This document shows, piece by piece, positions 17,327-25,910 of a DNA stretch of 64,000 nucleotides. Each line of letters opens with the position of its first letter. Position 1 is the first letter of the stretch. The stretch covers positions 372,001 through 436,000 of the forward strand of contig NZ_JACXBU010000004.1 of the NCBI RefSeq assembly GCF_014700075.1, read 5' to 3'. The notes below the pieces were generated by a model, which saw only the letters and a program-made list of their open reading frames with translations, was not told the origin of the DNA and made no database searches. The position numbers and the translations under genes are program-made. Source of the DNA: Pseudomonas sp. JM0905a (GTDB lineage: Bacteria; Pseudomonadota; Gammaproteobacteria; Pseudomonadales; Pseudomonadaceae).

Positions 17327-18785
17327 AGACTTTCGCCAAATCCTGCGCAAGCACGCCAGCCACCTGCCGCAACCCCTGGCCCTGCGGGGCGACACCCGGC
17401 GCTACACCTACGCCCAGTTGCTGGCCGAGGTGGAACGGAGGGAAGGCCTGCTGCGCGCCGAACCCGAAGGCGTTCTCGCCCTCGGCCTGGACAATGGCCC
17501 GGAGGCGCTGATCTGGGACCTGGCGGCGCTCTTCAGCGGGCGCCCCTGCCTGATCCTGCCGCCCTTCTTCAGCCCCGCGCAGCGCGCCCACTGCCTGGAG
17601 CAATGCCAGGTCGGCCTGGCGGTGCTGGATGCCGGCTTCGCCAACGAGCTGGAAGGTGCCGGCTTCCAGTCGGACGGCACCTTCTGGCGCAAGCCCGGAC
17701 AGGGCCAGGCCGCCCTGCCCGCCGGCACCCTCAAGGTCACCTACACCTCAGGCACCACCGGCCAGCCCAAGGGCGTCTGCCTGGGCGCCGACGCCTTGCT
17801 GCGGGTCGCCCATGAGCTGGAAGTCGCCAGCCGCCCCTGTGCACCCGCCCACTACCTGGCGGTGCTGCCGATAGCGGTGCTACTGGAGAACCTCGGCACC
17901 TATGCGGCGCTGTTGGCCGGCGCCTGCGTCACCCTGCTGCCGCAGCGGCAAATGGGCATCCTGGGCGCCAGCGGCGTGGACTGGCCGAAGCTGCTGGCCA
18001 CCGTCGTCCTCAGCAGCGCCCAGAGCCTGATCCTGGTGCCACAGCTGTTGCTGGGCCTGGTCACCGCCATCGAGCAGGGCCACCTGGGCGCCGCGCAATT
18101 CCGTTTCGTCGCGGTAGGCGGGGCACGGGTCTCGCCGGACCTGCTGGCCCGCGCCGCGCGGGTCGGGCTGCCGGTGTTCGAAGGCTATGGCCTCTCCGAA
18201 TGCGCCTCGGTGGTCTGCCTGAACCGCCCCGATGCCGTGCGTCCAGGCAGCGTCGGCCAGCCCCTGCCCCATGTCCGGGTGCGCCTGGCGGACGACGGCG
18301 AAGTACAGGTCAGCGGCTCCACCCTGCTCGGCTACCTGGGTGAAGCGCCCTTTGCCGGCGACTGGTGGCCCACAGGTGACCTGGGCGAGTTCGACGCCGA
18401 CGGCTACCTGCACCTCAAGGGCCGCAAGAAACACCAGTTCATCACCAGCTTCGGCCGCAACGTGAACCCGGACTGGGTGGAGGCCGAACTGACCCAGCGC
18501 GGCGTGGTCGCCCAGGCCTTCGTCCACGGCGAGGGCCTGCCCGGCAACCTCGCCCTGCTCTGGCCGCTGGACCCGAATTGCGATGCGCAGACCCTCGCCG
18601 ACGCCGTGGCCTGCGCCAATGCCGCGCTACCCGACTATGCACGGGTCAGGGCCTGGCACCGCCTGGAAACCCCCTTCAACGCCGCCGACGGGCTGCTCAC
18701 CAGCAATGGTCGCCTGCGCCGCGAGGCCATCCTCGCGCGCTACCGCGACACCCTGCTCGAACTCCAGAACGAGGCAAGACCATGA
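17316..18785 (+). CDS. AMP-dependent ligase (acyl/aryl-CoA synthetase-like adenylating enzyme)
   Basis: 489 aa from the ATG at 17316 (GAGG upstream), overlapping the previous gene by 11 bp. Adenylation motifs appear in order: VTYTSGTTGQPKGVC (P-loop), FEGYGLSECASVVCLN, WWPTGDLGEFDADGYLHLKG and GRKKHQFITSFGRNVNPDWVE (hinge, with the C-terminal catalytic region following). It activates a carboxylate as acyl-AMP; transfer to CoA or directly to the neighbouring GNAT-like protein's acceptor is possible. No carrier protein is encoded in the operon. The substrate cannot be read from sequence. Confidence 0.9.
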   Translation: MQPEDFRQILRKHASHLPQPLALRGDTRRYTYAQLLAEVERREGLLRAEPEGVLALGLDNGPEALIWDLAALFSGRPCLILPPFFSPAQRAHCLEQCQVGLAVLDAGFANELEGAGFQSDGTFWRKPGQGQAALPAGTLKVTYTSGTTGQPKGVCLGADALLRVAHELEVASRPCAPAHYLAVLPIAVLLENLGTYAALLAGACVTLLPQRQMGILGASGVDWPKLLATVVLSSAQSLILVPQLLLGLVTAIEQGHLGAAQFRFVAVGGARVSPDLLARAARVGLPVFEGYGLSECASVVCLNRPDAVRPGSVGQPLPHVRVRLADDGEVQVSGSTLLGYLGEAPFAGDWWPTGDLGEFDADGYLHLKGRKKHQFITSFGRNVNPDWVEAELTQRGVVAQAFVHGEGLPGNLALLWPLDPNCDAQTLADAVACANAALPDYARVRAWHRLETPFNAADGLLTSNGRLRREAILARYRDTLLELQNEARP

Positions 18786-19456
18786 GTTTCTTCGACCAAT
18801 TGCAAGCCGCCACCTCCCGCGAACGCGAGGCGCTATTCAGCGTCCCGGTGATACGCGAGGCGCTGGCCGGCCAGGTCAGCCTGGAGGGTTACCGCGCCTT
18901 CCTCGGCCAGGCCTACCACCACGTCCGCCACACCGTGCCGCTGATGATGGCCTGTGGCGCGCGCCTGCCTTCGCGGCTGGAATGGCTGCGCGGCGCGGTG
19001 TGTGAATACATCGAGGAAGAATACGGCCACGAGCGCTGGATCCTGAACGACATCGCAGCCTGCGGCGGCGACCCTGAAGCCGTCAGCAGCAGCCGTCCCT
19101 CACTGCCCATCGAACTGATGGTGGCCTTCCTCTACGACCAGATCGCCCGCAGCAATCCGGTGGGCCTGTTCGGCATGGTCAACGTGCTGGAAGGCACCAG
19201 CATCGCCCTGGCCACCCACGCCGCCGGCAGCATTCGCGAAAGCCTCGGCCTGCCGGCGGACGCCTTCAGCTACCTGTCCTCCCACGGCGAACTCGACCAG
19301 GACCACATGGCCACCTACCGCGGGCTGATGGACCGCCTGGACGATGAAGGCGACCAGCAGGCCGTTATCCATGCCGCCAAGGTGGTCTACCAGCTCTACG
19401 CCGACATGTTCCGTGGCCTGCCCCGTGCCAGCGAGGTGCCCCATGCGACTCGCTGA
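18782..19456 (+). CDS. Haem-oxygenase-like putative diiron enzyme (TenA/UndA-like fold)
   Basis: 224 aa, start ATG at 18782 overlapping the previous stop (ATGA). The all-helical sequence carries the ligand spacing of haem-oxygenase-like diiron oxidases: HHVRH near residues 46-50, CEYIEEEYGHERW near 74-86, VLEGTSIALATH near 138-149, and HGELDQDHMATY near 168-180. This family includes UndA (fatty acid to terminal alkene) and C-C/N-oxygenating enzymes; TenA thiaminase is the non-metal relative. With an acyl-activating ligase and an SDR alongside, oxidative tailoring of an acyl group is a reasonable inference. Confidence 0.8.
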   Translation: MSFFDQLQAATSREREALFSVPVIREALAGQVSLEGYRAFLGQAYHHVRHTVPLMMACGARLPSRLEWLRGAVCEYIEEEYGHERWILNDIAACGGDPEAVSSSRPSLPIELMVAFLYDQIARSNPVGLFGMVNVLEGTSIALATHAAGSIRESLGLPADAFSYLSSHGELDQDHMATYRGLMDRLDDEGDQQAVIHAAKVVYQLYADMFRGLPRASEVPHATR

Positions 19457-20249
19457 TTGTCGCGTATTGCTCACCGGCGCCAGCGGCGGCATCGGCCTGG
19501 CCCTGGCCGAACAACTCTGCGCACGCGGTGCCCAGGTGATGGCGGTGAGCCGGCAGCCGGAAGCCCTGGCGCCCCTGCGTGCACGCTATGGGCAGCAACT
19601 GGCCTGGACCGGCGCCGACCTGCGCCAGGCCCAGGGACGCCAGCGGGTGCTGGAAGTCGCCCGAGGCTTGGGCGGCATCGATGTCCTGGTGAATGCCGCA
19701 GGGGTCAACTGCTTCGCCATGCTGGAGCAAGTGGACGACGACCAGATCGAGGACATGCTCGCCCTCAACGTCACCGCCACCGTGCAACTGACCCGTGCCC
19801 TGCTGCCGGTGTTGCGCCAGCAGAAGCACGCCCTGGTGGTCAACGTCGGTTCCATTTACGGCTCCATCGGCTATCCCGGCTACGCTGTCTATTGCGCCAG
19901 CAAGTTCGCCCTGCGCGGCTTCTCCGAGGCCCTGCGCCGGGAGTTGGCGGATACCCCGGTGAACGTCCTCTACGTCGCCCCGCGCGCCACCCGCACCGGC
20001 ATGAACAGCCAGGCCGCCATGGCGCTGAATGCCGAACTCAAGGTTGGCGTGGACGAACCGGATCAGGTGGCCCGGGCAGTGATCGCGGCCATCGAGAAGG
20101 ACCTCAGCGAGCTTTACCTGGGTTGGCCGGAGAAGTTCTTCGTCCGCCTCAACGGCATGCTGCCCGGCGTGGTGGATCGGGCGCTGTCCAAGCAACTGCC
20201 GATCATCCGCCGCTTCAGCGGTGCCCACCACGGCAAGGACCATCCATGA
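19443..20249 (+). CDS. Short-chain dehydrogenase/reductase of the operon
   Basis: 268 aa from the ATG at 19443, overlapping the preceding gene by 14 bp. Rossmann motif LLTGASGGIGLALAE, NAAG (LVNAAGVNCFAML), catalytic Ser in VVNVGSIYGSIGYPG and YCASK with Tyr and Lys are all present. It is NAD(P)-dependent and probably reduces or oxidises a carbonyl/alcohol in the operon's product. The C-terminal region after residue 200 (LYLGWPEKFFVRLNGMLPGVV) suggests a membrane-proximal amphipathic tail, as in many lipid-acting SDRs. Confidence 0.9.
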   Translation: MRLADCRVLLTGASGGIGLALAEQLCARGAQVMAVSRQPEALAPLRARYGQQLAWTGADLRQAQGRQRVLEVARGLGGIDVLVNAAGVNCFAMLEQVDDDQIEDMLALNVTATVQLTRALLPVLRQQKHALVVNVGSIYGSIGYPGYAVYCASKFALRGFSEALRRELADTPVNVLYVAPRATRTGMNSQAAMALNAELKVGVDEPDQVARAVIAAIEKDLSELYLGWPEKFFVRLNGMLPGVVDRALSKQLPIIRRFSGAHHGKDHP

Positions 20250-20890
20250 TGAACAAGCTCATCGGCATCCTCGGCCTGTTCCTGATCCTCAGCATCCCCG
20301 CCTGGGCCCTGGACGACACCGGCAATCAGCGCCTGGCCGCGATCCAGCAGCGCTGGGCGGAAATCCAGTACCAGGTGATGGAGCAGCAGCGCGCCGCCGA
20401 ATTCGAGAAGCTCGCCGCCCAGAGCGGCGCGTTCACCCGCAGCGCCCCGAACTCCGCCGAAGCCTGGATCTGGCACGGCATCGTCACCAGCAGCTGGGCC
20501 GGCGCCGAAGGCGGCCTGGGTGCCCTGGGCAAGGTCAAGGACGCCCGCGATGCCCTGGAACGCGCCATCCAGCTCGACCCGAACGCCTTGCAGGGCTCGG
20601 CCTACACCAGCCTCGGCGCACTGTACGACCGGGTGCCCGGCTGGCCGGTCAGCTTCGGCGACGAAGACAAGGCCGACCAGTTGCTGCGCAAGGCCCTGGA
20701 GATCAATCCGGCGGGCATCGACAGCCTGTACTTCTGGGGCGACCACCTGTACCGCCAAGGGCACCCACAGCAGGCGCGCGAAGCGCTGCTCAAGGCCAGG
20801 ACCGCCGCCCCGCGCCCCGGTCGCGAGCTGGCTGACCAGGGCCGCCGGCGGGAGATCGATGCTTTACTGCAGGAAATCGGCAACCCTTGA
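20246..20890 (+). CDS. Exported helical (TPR-like) protein of the operon
   Basis: 214 aa, ATG at 20246 overlapping the SDR stop by 4 bp. An N-terminal signal peptide (KLIGILGLFLILSIPAWA) is followed by helical repeats with TPR-like character (DARDALERAIQLDPNALQGSAY, ADQLLRKALEINPAGIDSLY, GHPQQAREALLKARTAAP). The central part resembles TatT-type proteins that partner with extracytoplasmic transporters. It is probably periplasmic. Its position before the two-component genes suggests it presents or traps the operon's product or signal, which is inference only. Confidence 0.75.
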   Translation: MMNKLIGILGLFLILSIPAWALDDTGNQRLAAIQQRWAEIQYQVMEQQRAAEFEKLAAQSGAFTRSAPNSAEAWIWHGIVTSSWAGAEGGLGALGKVKDARDALERAIQLDPNALQGSAYTSLGALYDRVPGWPVSFGDEDKADQLLRKALEINPAGIDSLYFWGDHLYRQGHPQQAREALLKARTAAPRPGRELADQGRRREIDALLQEIGNP

Positions 20891-20899
20891 AGGACGCCC

Positions 20900-21562
20900 A
20901 TGCGACTGCTTCTCGTCGAAGACGACAACGCCCTCGGGGCCGGCGTACGCGCCGGCCTGCGCCAGGAAGGCTACACAATCGACTGGCTGACCGACGGCGC
21001 CAGCGCCCTGCACGCCCTGCAAACCGAAGAGTTCGATTTGGTAATCCTCGACCTCGGTCTGCCGCGCCTGGACGGCCTGCAGGTCCTGCAGCAATTGCGC
21101 GCCGGCGGCTCCACCGTGCCGGTGCTGGTGCTCACCGCCCGCGACGCTACCGAAGACCGCATCCTCGGTCTCGACGCGGGAGCGGACGACTACCTGGTCA
21201 AACCCTTCGACCTCAATGAACTCAAGGCCCGCCTGCGCGCCCTGCTGCGCCGCAGCGCCGGCCGGCCGCAAGTGCTGATCGAACACAACGGCGTTGTACT
21301 CGACCCCGCCAGCCAGCAGGTCAGCTACCAGGGCAGCCCGGTCGCCCTGACGCCCAAGGAGTACCAGTTGCTCCATGAACTGCTCTCGCAACCGGGCAAG
21401 GTCATCACCCGCGAGCGCCTGGTACAGACCCTCTACGGCTGGGACGAGGAAGCCGAAAGCAACACCCTGGAAGTGCATATCCACCACCTGCGCAAGAAGC
21501 TCTCCAGCGACCTCATCCGCACCGTGCGCGGCATCGGCTACCTCGTGGATGGCCGCCCATGA
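20900..21562 (+). CDS. OmpR/PhoB-family response regulator
   Basis: 220 aa. Receiver domain: acidic pair in VEDDNALG, phosphoacceptor Asp in FDLVILDLGLPRLDG, Thr in VLVLTARD, Lys in YLVKPFDLNELKAR. The C-terminal winged helix (VALTPKEYQLLHELLSQPGKVITRE, LEVHIHHLRKKL) is the OmpR type, closest in style to QseB/PmrA. It overlaps its kinase by 4 bp, so the two are surely a pair. It lies downstream of the biosynthesis-like genes in one transcript and so may auto-activate the operon. Confidence 0.95.
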   Translation: MRLLLVEDDNALGAGVRAGLRQEGYTIDWLTDGASALHALQTEEFDLVILDLGLPRLDGLQVLQQLRAGGSTVPVLVLTARDATEDRILGLDAGADDYLVKPFDLNELKARLRALLRRSAGRPQVLIEHNGVVLDPASQQVSYQGSPVALTPKEYQLLHELLSQPGKVITRERLVQTLYGWDEEAESNTLEVHIHHLRKKLSSDLIRTVRGIGYLVDGRP

Positions 21563-22935
21563 CCTCATTGCGCCGCCGCACCCTGTGGCTGGTGATGGTG
21601 TTGTTGCTGCTCGGCACCCTGCTCATCGCCTACTTCAACTACCGCGACAGCAGCCATGAGATCGAAGAGATCTACGACGCCCATCTGGCGCAGAACGCGC
21701 GCCTGCTGATGGGCGTGATGCGCATGCCCCTGGCCAAACCCGAACAGGACGAGCTGTACCGCGCCTTCAACAATGCCCTGAGCAGCGCCGTCCCGCGCAA
21801 GGTCGGCCACCCTTACGAGAGCAAGATGGCCTTCCACGTCTGGAGCAAGGACGGCCGCAGCCTCGTGCAATCGCCCAGCGCCCCGCCCTTCGACCACGCG
21901 CCGGTGAAGACCGGCTTCCACAACATCGAACTGGCCGGCCATCACTGGCGCGGCTTCGTCCTGCCGGATACGGAACAGGGCCTGCTGATCTGGGTGGGTG
22001 AACGCGACGACGTACGCCAGGACCTGGTGCAGCGCATCGTCCGCCATACCCTGGGGCCCAACCTGGTGGGCATTCTCGTCCTCGCGGCGCTGGTCTGGCT
22101 GGCCATCGGCTGGGGCCTGCTGCCGCTGCAGAACATGGCACGAGTGATCCGCAGCCGCCACGCCGAATCCCTGGCACCGCTGCAGATCGTGCCATTGCCG
22201 AAGGAACTGGAACCCATGCAGGCGTCGATCAACCGCCTGCTGGCGCAGATCGAATTGATGCTGCAGCGCGAACGGCGCTTCATCGGCGACGCCGCCCACG
22301 AGATGCGCACCCCGTTGGCGGTGCTGCGCCTGCACGCGCAGAACGCCCTCGAAGCCACCAGCGACGAGCAGCGCGCCGAAGCCCTGCGTTTCCTGACGGT
22401 GGGCGTCGACCGACTGACCCGGGTGGTCCACCAGTTGCTCACCATGGCCCGGGTGGAGCCTGAACTGGCGCGGCAGAAATGGCAGCGCCTGGATCTGGGA
22501 CACCTGGTCCGCGAGCACCTGGCCGAGCTGACGCCCCTGTTGCTGGACAAGGGCCTGGAACTGGCCCTGGAAGTGACCGACGACGACTTCCACACCACCA
22601 GCGACGCCGCCGCCATCGGCATCGCCCTGCAGAACCTGGTGACCAACGCCACCAACTTCTCCCCGCCCGGGGGCGAGGTGAAGGTCAGCCTGCTGCCAGA
22701 CGGCCGGGACTTCTTCCTGCTGCGCGTGGAAGACCAGGGGCCCGGTATCGAAGAAAGCCGACTGGAACGCCTGTTCGAGCGCTTCTACAGCCAGGACAAT
22801 CCCCAGGGCGCCGGCCTTGGCCTGGCCATCGTGCAGATGATCGCCACCCGCCTGGGCGGCAGCATCACGCTGTACAACCGTGAAGGCGGCGGAACCTGCG
22901 CCGACCTCAAGCTGCCCCGGCTGGCGCCCGGATAA
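21559..22935 (+). CDS. Sensor histidine kinase (QseC/PmrB-like)
   Basis: 458 aa. TM1 is at about residues 10-27 and TM2 at about 165-188, enclosing a ~135-residue periplasmic sensor region, then a HAMP-like linker. The H-box is DAAHEMRTPLAVLRLH, the N-box is NLVTNATNFSPPGG, and the G-boxes are DQGPGIEE and GAGLGLAIVQMI. It should sense a periplasmic cue and phosphorylate the adjacent regulator. It is the last gene of the seven-gene operon; its co-expression with a putative small-molecule pathway makes that molecule a candidate ligand. Confidence 0.94.
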   Translation: MTSLRRRTLWLVMVLLLLGTLLIAYFNYRDSSHEIEEIYDAHLAQNARLLMGVMRMPLAKPEQDELYRAFNNALSSAVPRKVGHPYESKMAFHVWSKDGRSLVQSPSAPPFDHAPVKTGFHNIELAGHHWRGFVLPDTEQGLLIWVGERDDVRQDLVQRIVRHTLGPNLVGILVLAALVWLAIGWGLLPLQNMARVIRSRHAESLAPLQIVPLPKELEPMQASINRLLAQIELMLQRERRFIGDAAHEMRTPLAVLRLHAQNALEATSDEQRAEALRFLTVGVDRLTRVVHQLLTMARVEPELARQKWQRLDLGHLVREHLAELTPLLLDKGLELALEVTDDDFHTTSDAAAIGIALQNLVTNATNFSPPGGEVKVSLLPDGRDFFLLRVEDQGPGIEESRLERLFERFYSQDNPQGAGLGLAIVQMIATRLGGSITLYNREGGGTCADLKLPRLAPG

Positions 22936-23033
22936 CGCCAGACCGGACCTACCGCTCCGCGGAATCGCAGCGGTTGCGCGCAAAATCGGCTGTACTGAAA
23001 CACCACACCCCCTTCGCCAAGGGAGGCAACGCC

Positions 23034-23285
23034 ATGCGCACTCCTCGTTTTCCTGTTCTCCTGGCTGCCATGTTCCTGCTGGTTTCGGCTGGCGCATCCT
23101 GGGCCACGGAACAGGCCCAACAGCGCCGCGCCGCGCGGGACGTCCGCCAGGAAACCCGCCAGGACGCACGCCAGATCAAGCAGGACTGCCGCGCTGCCGA
23201 CGTGCAGTACAACGCCGAATGCCGCCAGGACAAGCGCCAGACCAAGCAGCAAGGGCGCGAAAGAGCGCGGGATATCAAGTACTGA
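23034..23285 (+). CDS. Small exported Arg/Gln-rich protein, function unknown
   Basis: 83 aa from the ATG at 23034 with GGGAGG upstream. A signal peptide (residues 1-24, ending GASWA) is followed by a highly charged helical region rich in Arg, Gln, Asp and Lys (ARDVRQETRQDARQIKQD) with two Cys about 14 residues apart. It resembles small pseudomonad periplasmic proteins of unknown role. It lies 98 bp after the kinase gene with its own ribosome site. Confidence 0.7.
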   Translation: MRTPRFPVLLAAMFLLVSAGASWATEQAQQRRAARDVRQETRQDARQIKQDCRAADVQYNAECRQDKRQTKQQGRERARDIKY

Positions 23286-23382
23286 GCGGCCCCGCTCGAC
23301 CTTCGCGGCACTCCTCATCCCTCGGGGCGGATCTGACCCTACAAGGAAATGGGCTCGCCGGATGGTTCGAGCCTGTCTATAT

Positions 23383-23485
23383 CCCTCACCCCCGGCCCCT
23401 CTCCCAATGGGAGAGGGGTGACTCCCGCCCGGCCTTCGGTGCTGCGGGGCGGTTCCGCTCTTGTGGGGGCGATTTCAATCGCCAA
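23383..23485. repeat. Intergenic repeats (ccctcacccc/ggagagggg and gcgatttcaatcgc)
   Basis: A ccctcacccccggcccctctcc...ggagaggggtgactc hairpin at 23383-23420 and a ttgtgggggcgatttcaatcgcc half-element at 23461-23485. Both are members of families seen elsewhere in the window. Confidence 0.6.
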
Positions 23486-23530
23486 GCAGGCCGAAGGTCT
23501 GCCCTTCGCAGTCGAAAGGGGATCAGAGCC

Positions 23531-24445
23531 TCAGGCAATAACCCGCTCACGCAATCGCGCCAGCATTCCCAGGAGGCTGCCGACACGCTGGTTCTCACTG
23601 GCTTCCTTCGGCGCATCGGCCACACGCGGGACCATTTCCAGCGGCTGCGCGCGCCACAGGAAGGACTGCTCGGCGGCCGCCTTCAGGCCCTTTTCGAACA
23701 GACCACGGCGGATCGGTTTGGGCAGGTAGCGGAAGATCTGCGCTTCGTTGATCAGCTTGAGCAGCGCCTGGGTGTCGCGGAACGGCGTCACTACCAGGCT
23801 AAGCAGGCGCGGGTGGGCCTGGGCCAGGGATTTCAGCAACGGCGCCATGTCCTCGCCGCCCAGCTTGAGGTCGCTGACCAACAAGTCCACCGGTTCCAGG
23901 TTCAGAGTCACCAGCGCTTCGCTCAGGCTGTGGGCACGCAGCAGGCGGTGGCCACCGGACTGGCAGAAGGCCTGGACGCAGTGCAGGGTTTCCGGGTCGT
24001 CATCCAGCAGCAGCAGGTTCAGCGGAGCCGCCAGGTTGCTGGTGGCGGTGGTGACCGGCGCGGCAGCCTGGCGCAGGGCGATTTCCGCCGCCTGGCGCAG
24101 GGTGAAGGCCATTTCCTGCGGGTCCCAGGGCTTGGTCAGGTAGCGGAAGATGCCGCCGCTGTTCAGCGCTTCCACCGCGGCGTCCAGGTCGGAATAGCCG
24201 GTGAGCAGGATGCGCAGGCATTCCGGGGCGATCTCCCGCGAGCGGGCCAGCAGCTCGGCGCCGCTCATGCCCGGCATGCGCTGGTCGCTGACGATGATAT
24301 GCACCGCCCCTTGCTTGAGCCGCTCCAGCGCCCGCAACGGGTCGCTTTCGGTGATCACCTCGTACTGGCGGCGGAACTGCAGCGCCAGGCTGCGCAGGAT
24401 GCGTTCCTCGTCATCGACGAAGAGAATGCGGACGGAAGACGACAT
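23531..24445 (-). CDS. Double-receiver response regulator
   Basis: 304 aa from the ATG at 24445, 4 bp after the kinase stop; an in-frame GTG at 24457 would overlap it. Receiver 1 (residues ~1-120): LFVDDEERILRSLALQF, phospho-Asp in IIVSDQRMPGMSG, Lys in FRYLTKPWDPQEM. Receiver 2 (~140-260): LLLLDDDPETLHCVQAF, candidate Asp in DLLVSDLKLGGED, Lys in FRYLPKPIRRGLFE. No DNA-binding, GGDEF, EAL or HD-GYP domain follows, so output is by protein contact or by phosphate transfer. Receiver 1 resembles that of RpfG/HupR-type regulators. It is co-transcribed with a CBS-domain kinase. Confidence 0.9.
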   Translation of the reverse strand: MSSSVRILFVDDEERILRSLALQFRRQYEVITESDPLRALERLKQGAVHIIVSDQRMPGMSGAELLARSREIAPECLRILLTGYSDLDAAVEALNSGGIFRYLTKPWDPQEMAFTLRQAAEIALRQAAAPVTTATSNLAAPLNLLLLDDDPETLHCVQAFCQSGGHRLLRAHSLSEALVTLNLEPVDLLVSDLKLGGEDMAPLLKSLAQAHPRLLSLVVTPFRDTQALLKLINEAQIFRYLPKPIRRGLFEKGLKAAAEQSFLWRAQPLEMVPRVADAPKEASENQRVGSLLGMLARLRERVIA

Positions 24446-24449
24446 GGAC

Positions 24450-25754
24450 TCAGGCACTCCGTTTCAGTTCGACCGCCGGATTGCGCGGCAGGCTGATGAG
24501 AAAGCGCGTTCCGCGCCCCGGCTCCGAGGCCACGCGGATGCTGCCGCCGTGGTCTCGGATGATCTTGTAGCTGATGGACAACCCCAGCCCGGTTCCCTCG
24601 CCCACCGGCTTGGTGGTGAAGAAGGGATCGAAGATGCGTCGCATGACGTCCGGTGGCATCCCGCGACCGCTGTCCTGCACTGAAATGAACACGCCGGCCT
24701 CGTCGGCCCAGCTGCGTACCTGGATGCGCCCCGGTTCGTCCATGGCCTGGGCGGCATTGGTGAAGAGGTTGAGCAAGACCTGGTTGATCTGCGATGGGGC
24801 GCAGGTGACGCGGGGCAGCTCGCCCAGCATCTGGAACACCTCGGCCTTGTCCTTGATGTTGTTGCGGGCGATCAGCAAGGCACTGCGGATGCACTCGTTG
24901 AGGTCCACTTCCTCGCTCATGGCGCGGTCGAGGCGGGCGAAATCCTTCAGGCCGGAAACCAGCTCGGCGATCTGGCCGATGCCATACAGCGTGTCACCGA
25001 ACAACTGGCGCAGGTCGCCGGCCAGCAGCTCGGGAGCGGCCTCCTCGCGGCTGGCGGCGGCGCGTTCCAGGGCATCGGCCAGGCGGTTCTCGTCGCAGGC
25101 CGGGTCTTCCAGGCAGGCGGCCAGCGCGGCCTGGCTTTCGGCCAGGGCGAACAACGGCGTGGTCAGCGCTTCCATCAGTTGCACGTTGTTCTTCACGTAG
25201 CCCAGCGGCGTGTTCAGCTCGTGGGCGACGCCGGCCACCATCTGGCCGAGGGACGCCATCTTTTCCGACTGCACCAGCTGCGTCTGGGATTCCTTCAGGT
25301 CCACCAGTGCCTGGCGCAGCACCCGGTTGCGCTGGGCGATGCGCATTTCCATGGCTTTCAGCAGGTCCAGCACCGTACCGAGTCCCAAGTAGCGTCCCTG
25401 CTCGTCCACCAGGATGAAGTCTTCGGTAATCGGGTACTGCAATTGTCCGGTGACCTGCTTGGCCGCCAGCTCCAGGCCACTGGTCAGGGCGACGGTGAGC
25501 GGTGCCGGGTTCATTACGTCGGACGCCGGGCGGCGGCCCCAGAGGTCGCGGCCGAAGCGCTGCATGAAGATGTCCTGCAACGTGTAGCGGCTGACCAGGC
25601 CCAGCGGCATCCCCTGCCCGTCCACCACCGGCAGGGACAGGAAGGCCTTGTGTTCACGGGTCAGCAGGCGATCGGCCACATCACTGATGCTCATGTCAGG
25701 GGTGAGGGGTTCCACGGTCTTGAGCAGGCGAGCCAGACTGCTTTCGGCTGCCAT
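24450..25754 (-). CDS. Soluble sensor histidine kinase with tandem CBS domains
   Basis: 434 aa from the ATG at 25754 (GGAG upstream). There are no membrane helices. A CBS pair occupies residues ~20-150 (ISDVADRLLTREHKAFLSLPVV, DEQGRYLGLGTVLDLLKAME), then a coiled coil, the H-box MVAGVAHELNTPLGYVKNN with the phospho-His, an N-box (LLNLFTNAAQAMDE), and G-boxes DSGRGMPPD and GEGTGLGLSISYKII. CBS pairs usually bind adenylates, so this kinase probably reads a cytoplasmic nucleotide or energy signal. It pairs with the double-receiver protein downstream. Confidence 0.92.
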   Translation of the reverse strand: MAAESSLARLLKTVEPLTPDMSISDVADRLLTREHKAFLSLPVVDGQGMPLGLVSRYTLQDIFMQRFGRDLWGRRPASDVMNPAPLTVALTSGLELAAKQVTGQLQYPITEDFILVDEQGRYLGLGTVLDLLKAMEMRIAQRNRVLRQALVDLKESQTQLVQSEKMASLGQMVAGVAHELNTPLGYVKNNVQLMEALTTPLFALAESQAALAACLEDPACDENRLADALERAAASREEAAPELLAGDLRQLFGDTLYGIGQIAELVSGLKDFARLDRAMSEEVDLNECIRSALLIARNNIKDKAEVFQMLGELPRVTCAPSQINQVLLNLFTNAAQAMDEPGRIQVRSWADEAGVFISVQDSGRGMPPDVMRRIFDPFFTTKPVGEGTGLGLSISYKIIRDHGGSIRVASEPGRGTRFLISLPRNPAVELKRSA

Positions 25755-25910
25755 GATCGGTACTCCGGGCGGCTGATGAGTGCCGGGCATTCAAGCAGCA
25801 TCAGGTTGCCATCATGTGACAGATGTCTCACGCGCGAGACAGATGAAAACATGGCGCGGTTGCACGGAAGCGACAACACTGAATCTCGACATCCCCCGGA
25901 GCCCATCGAT

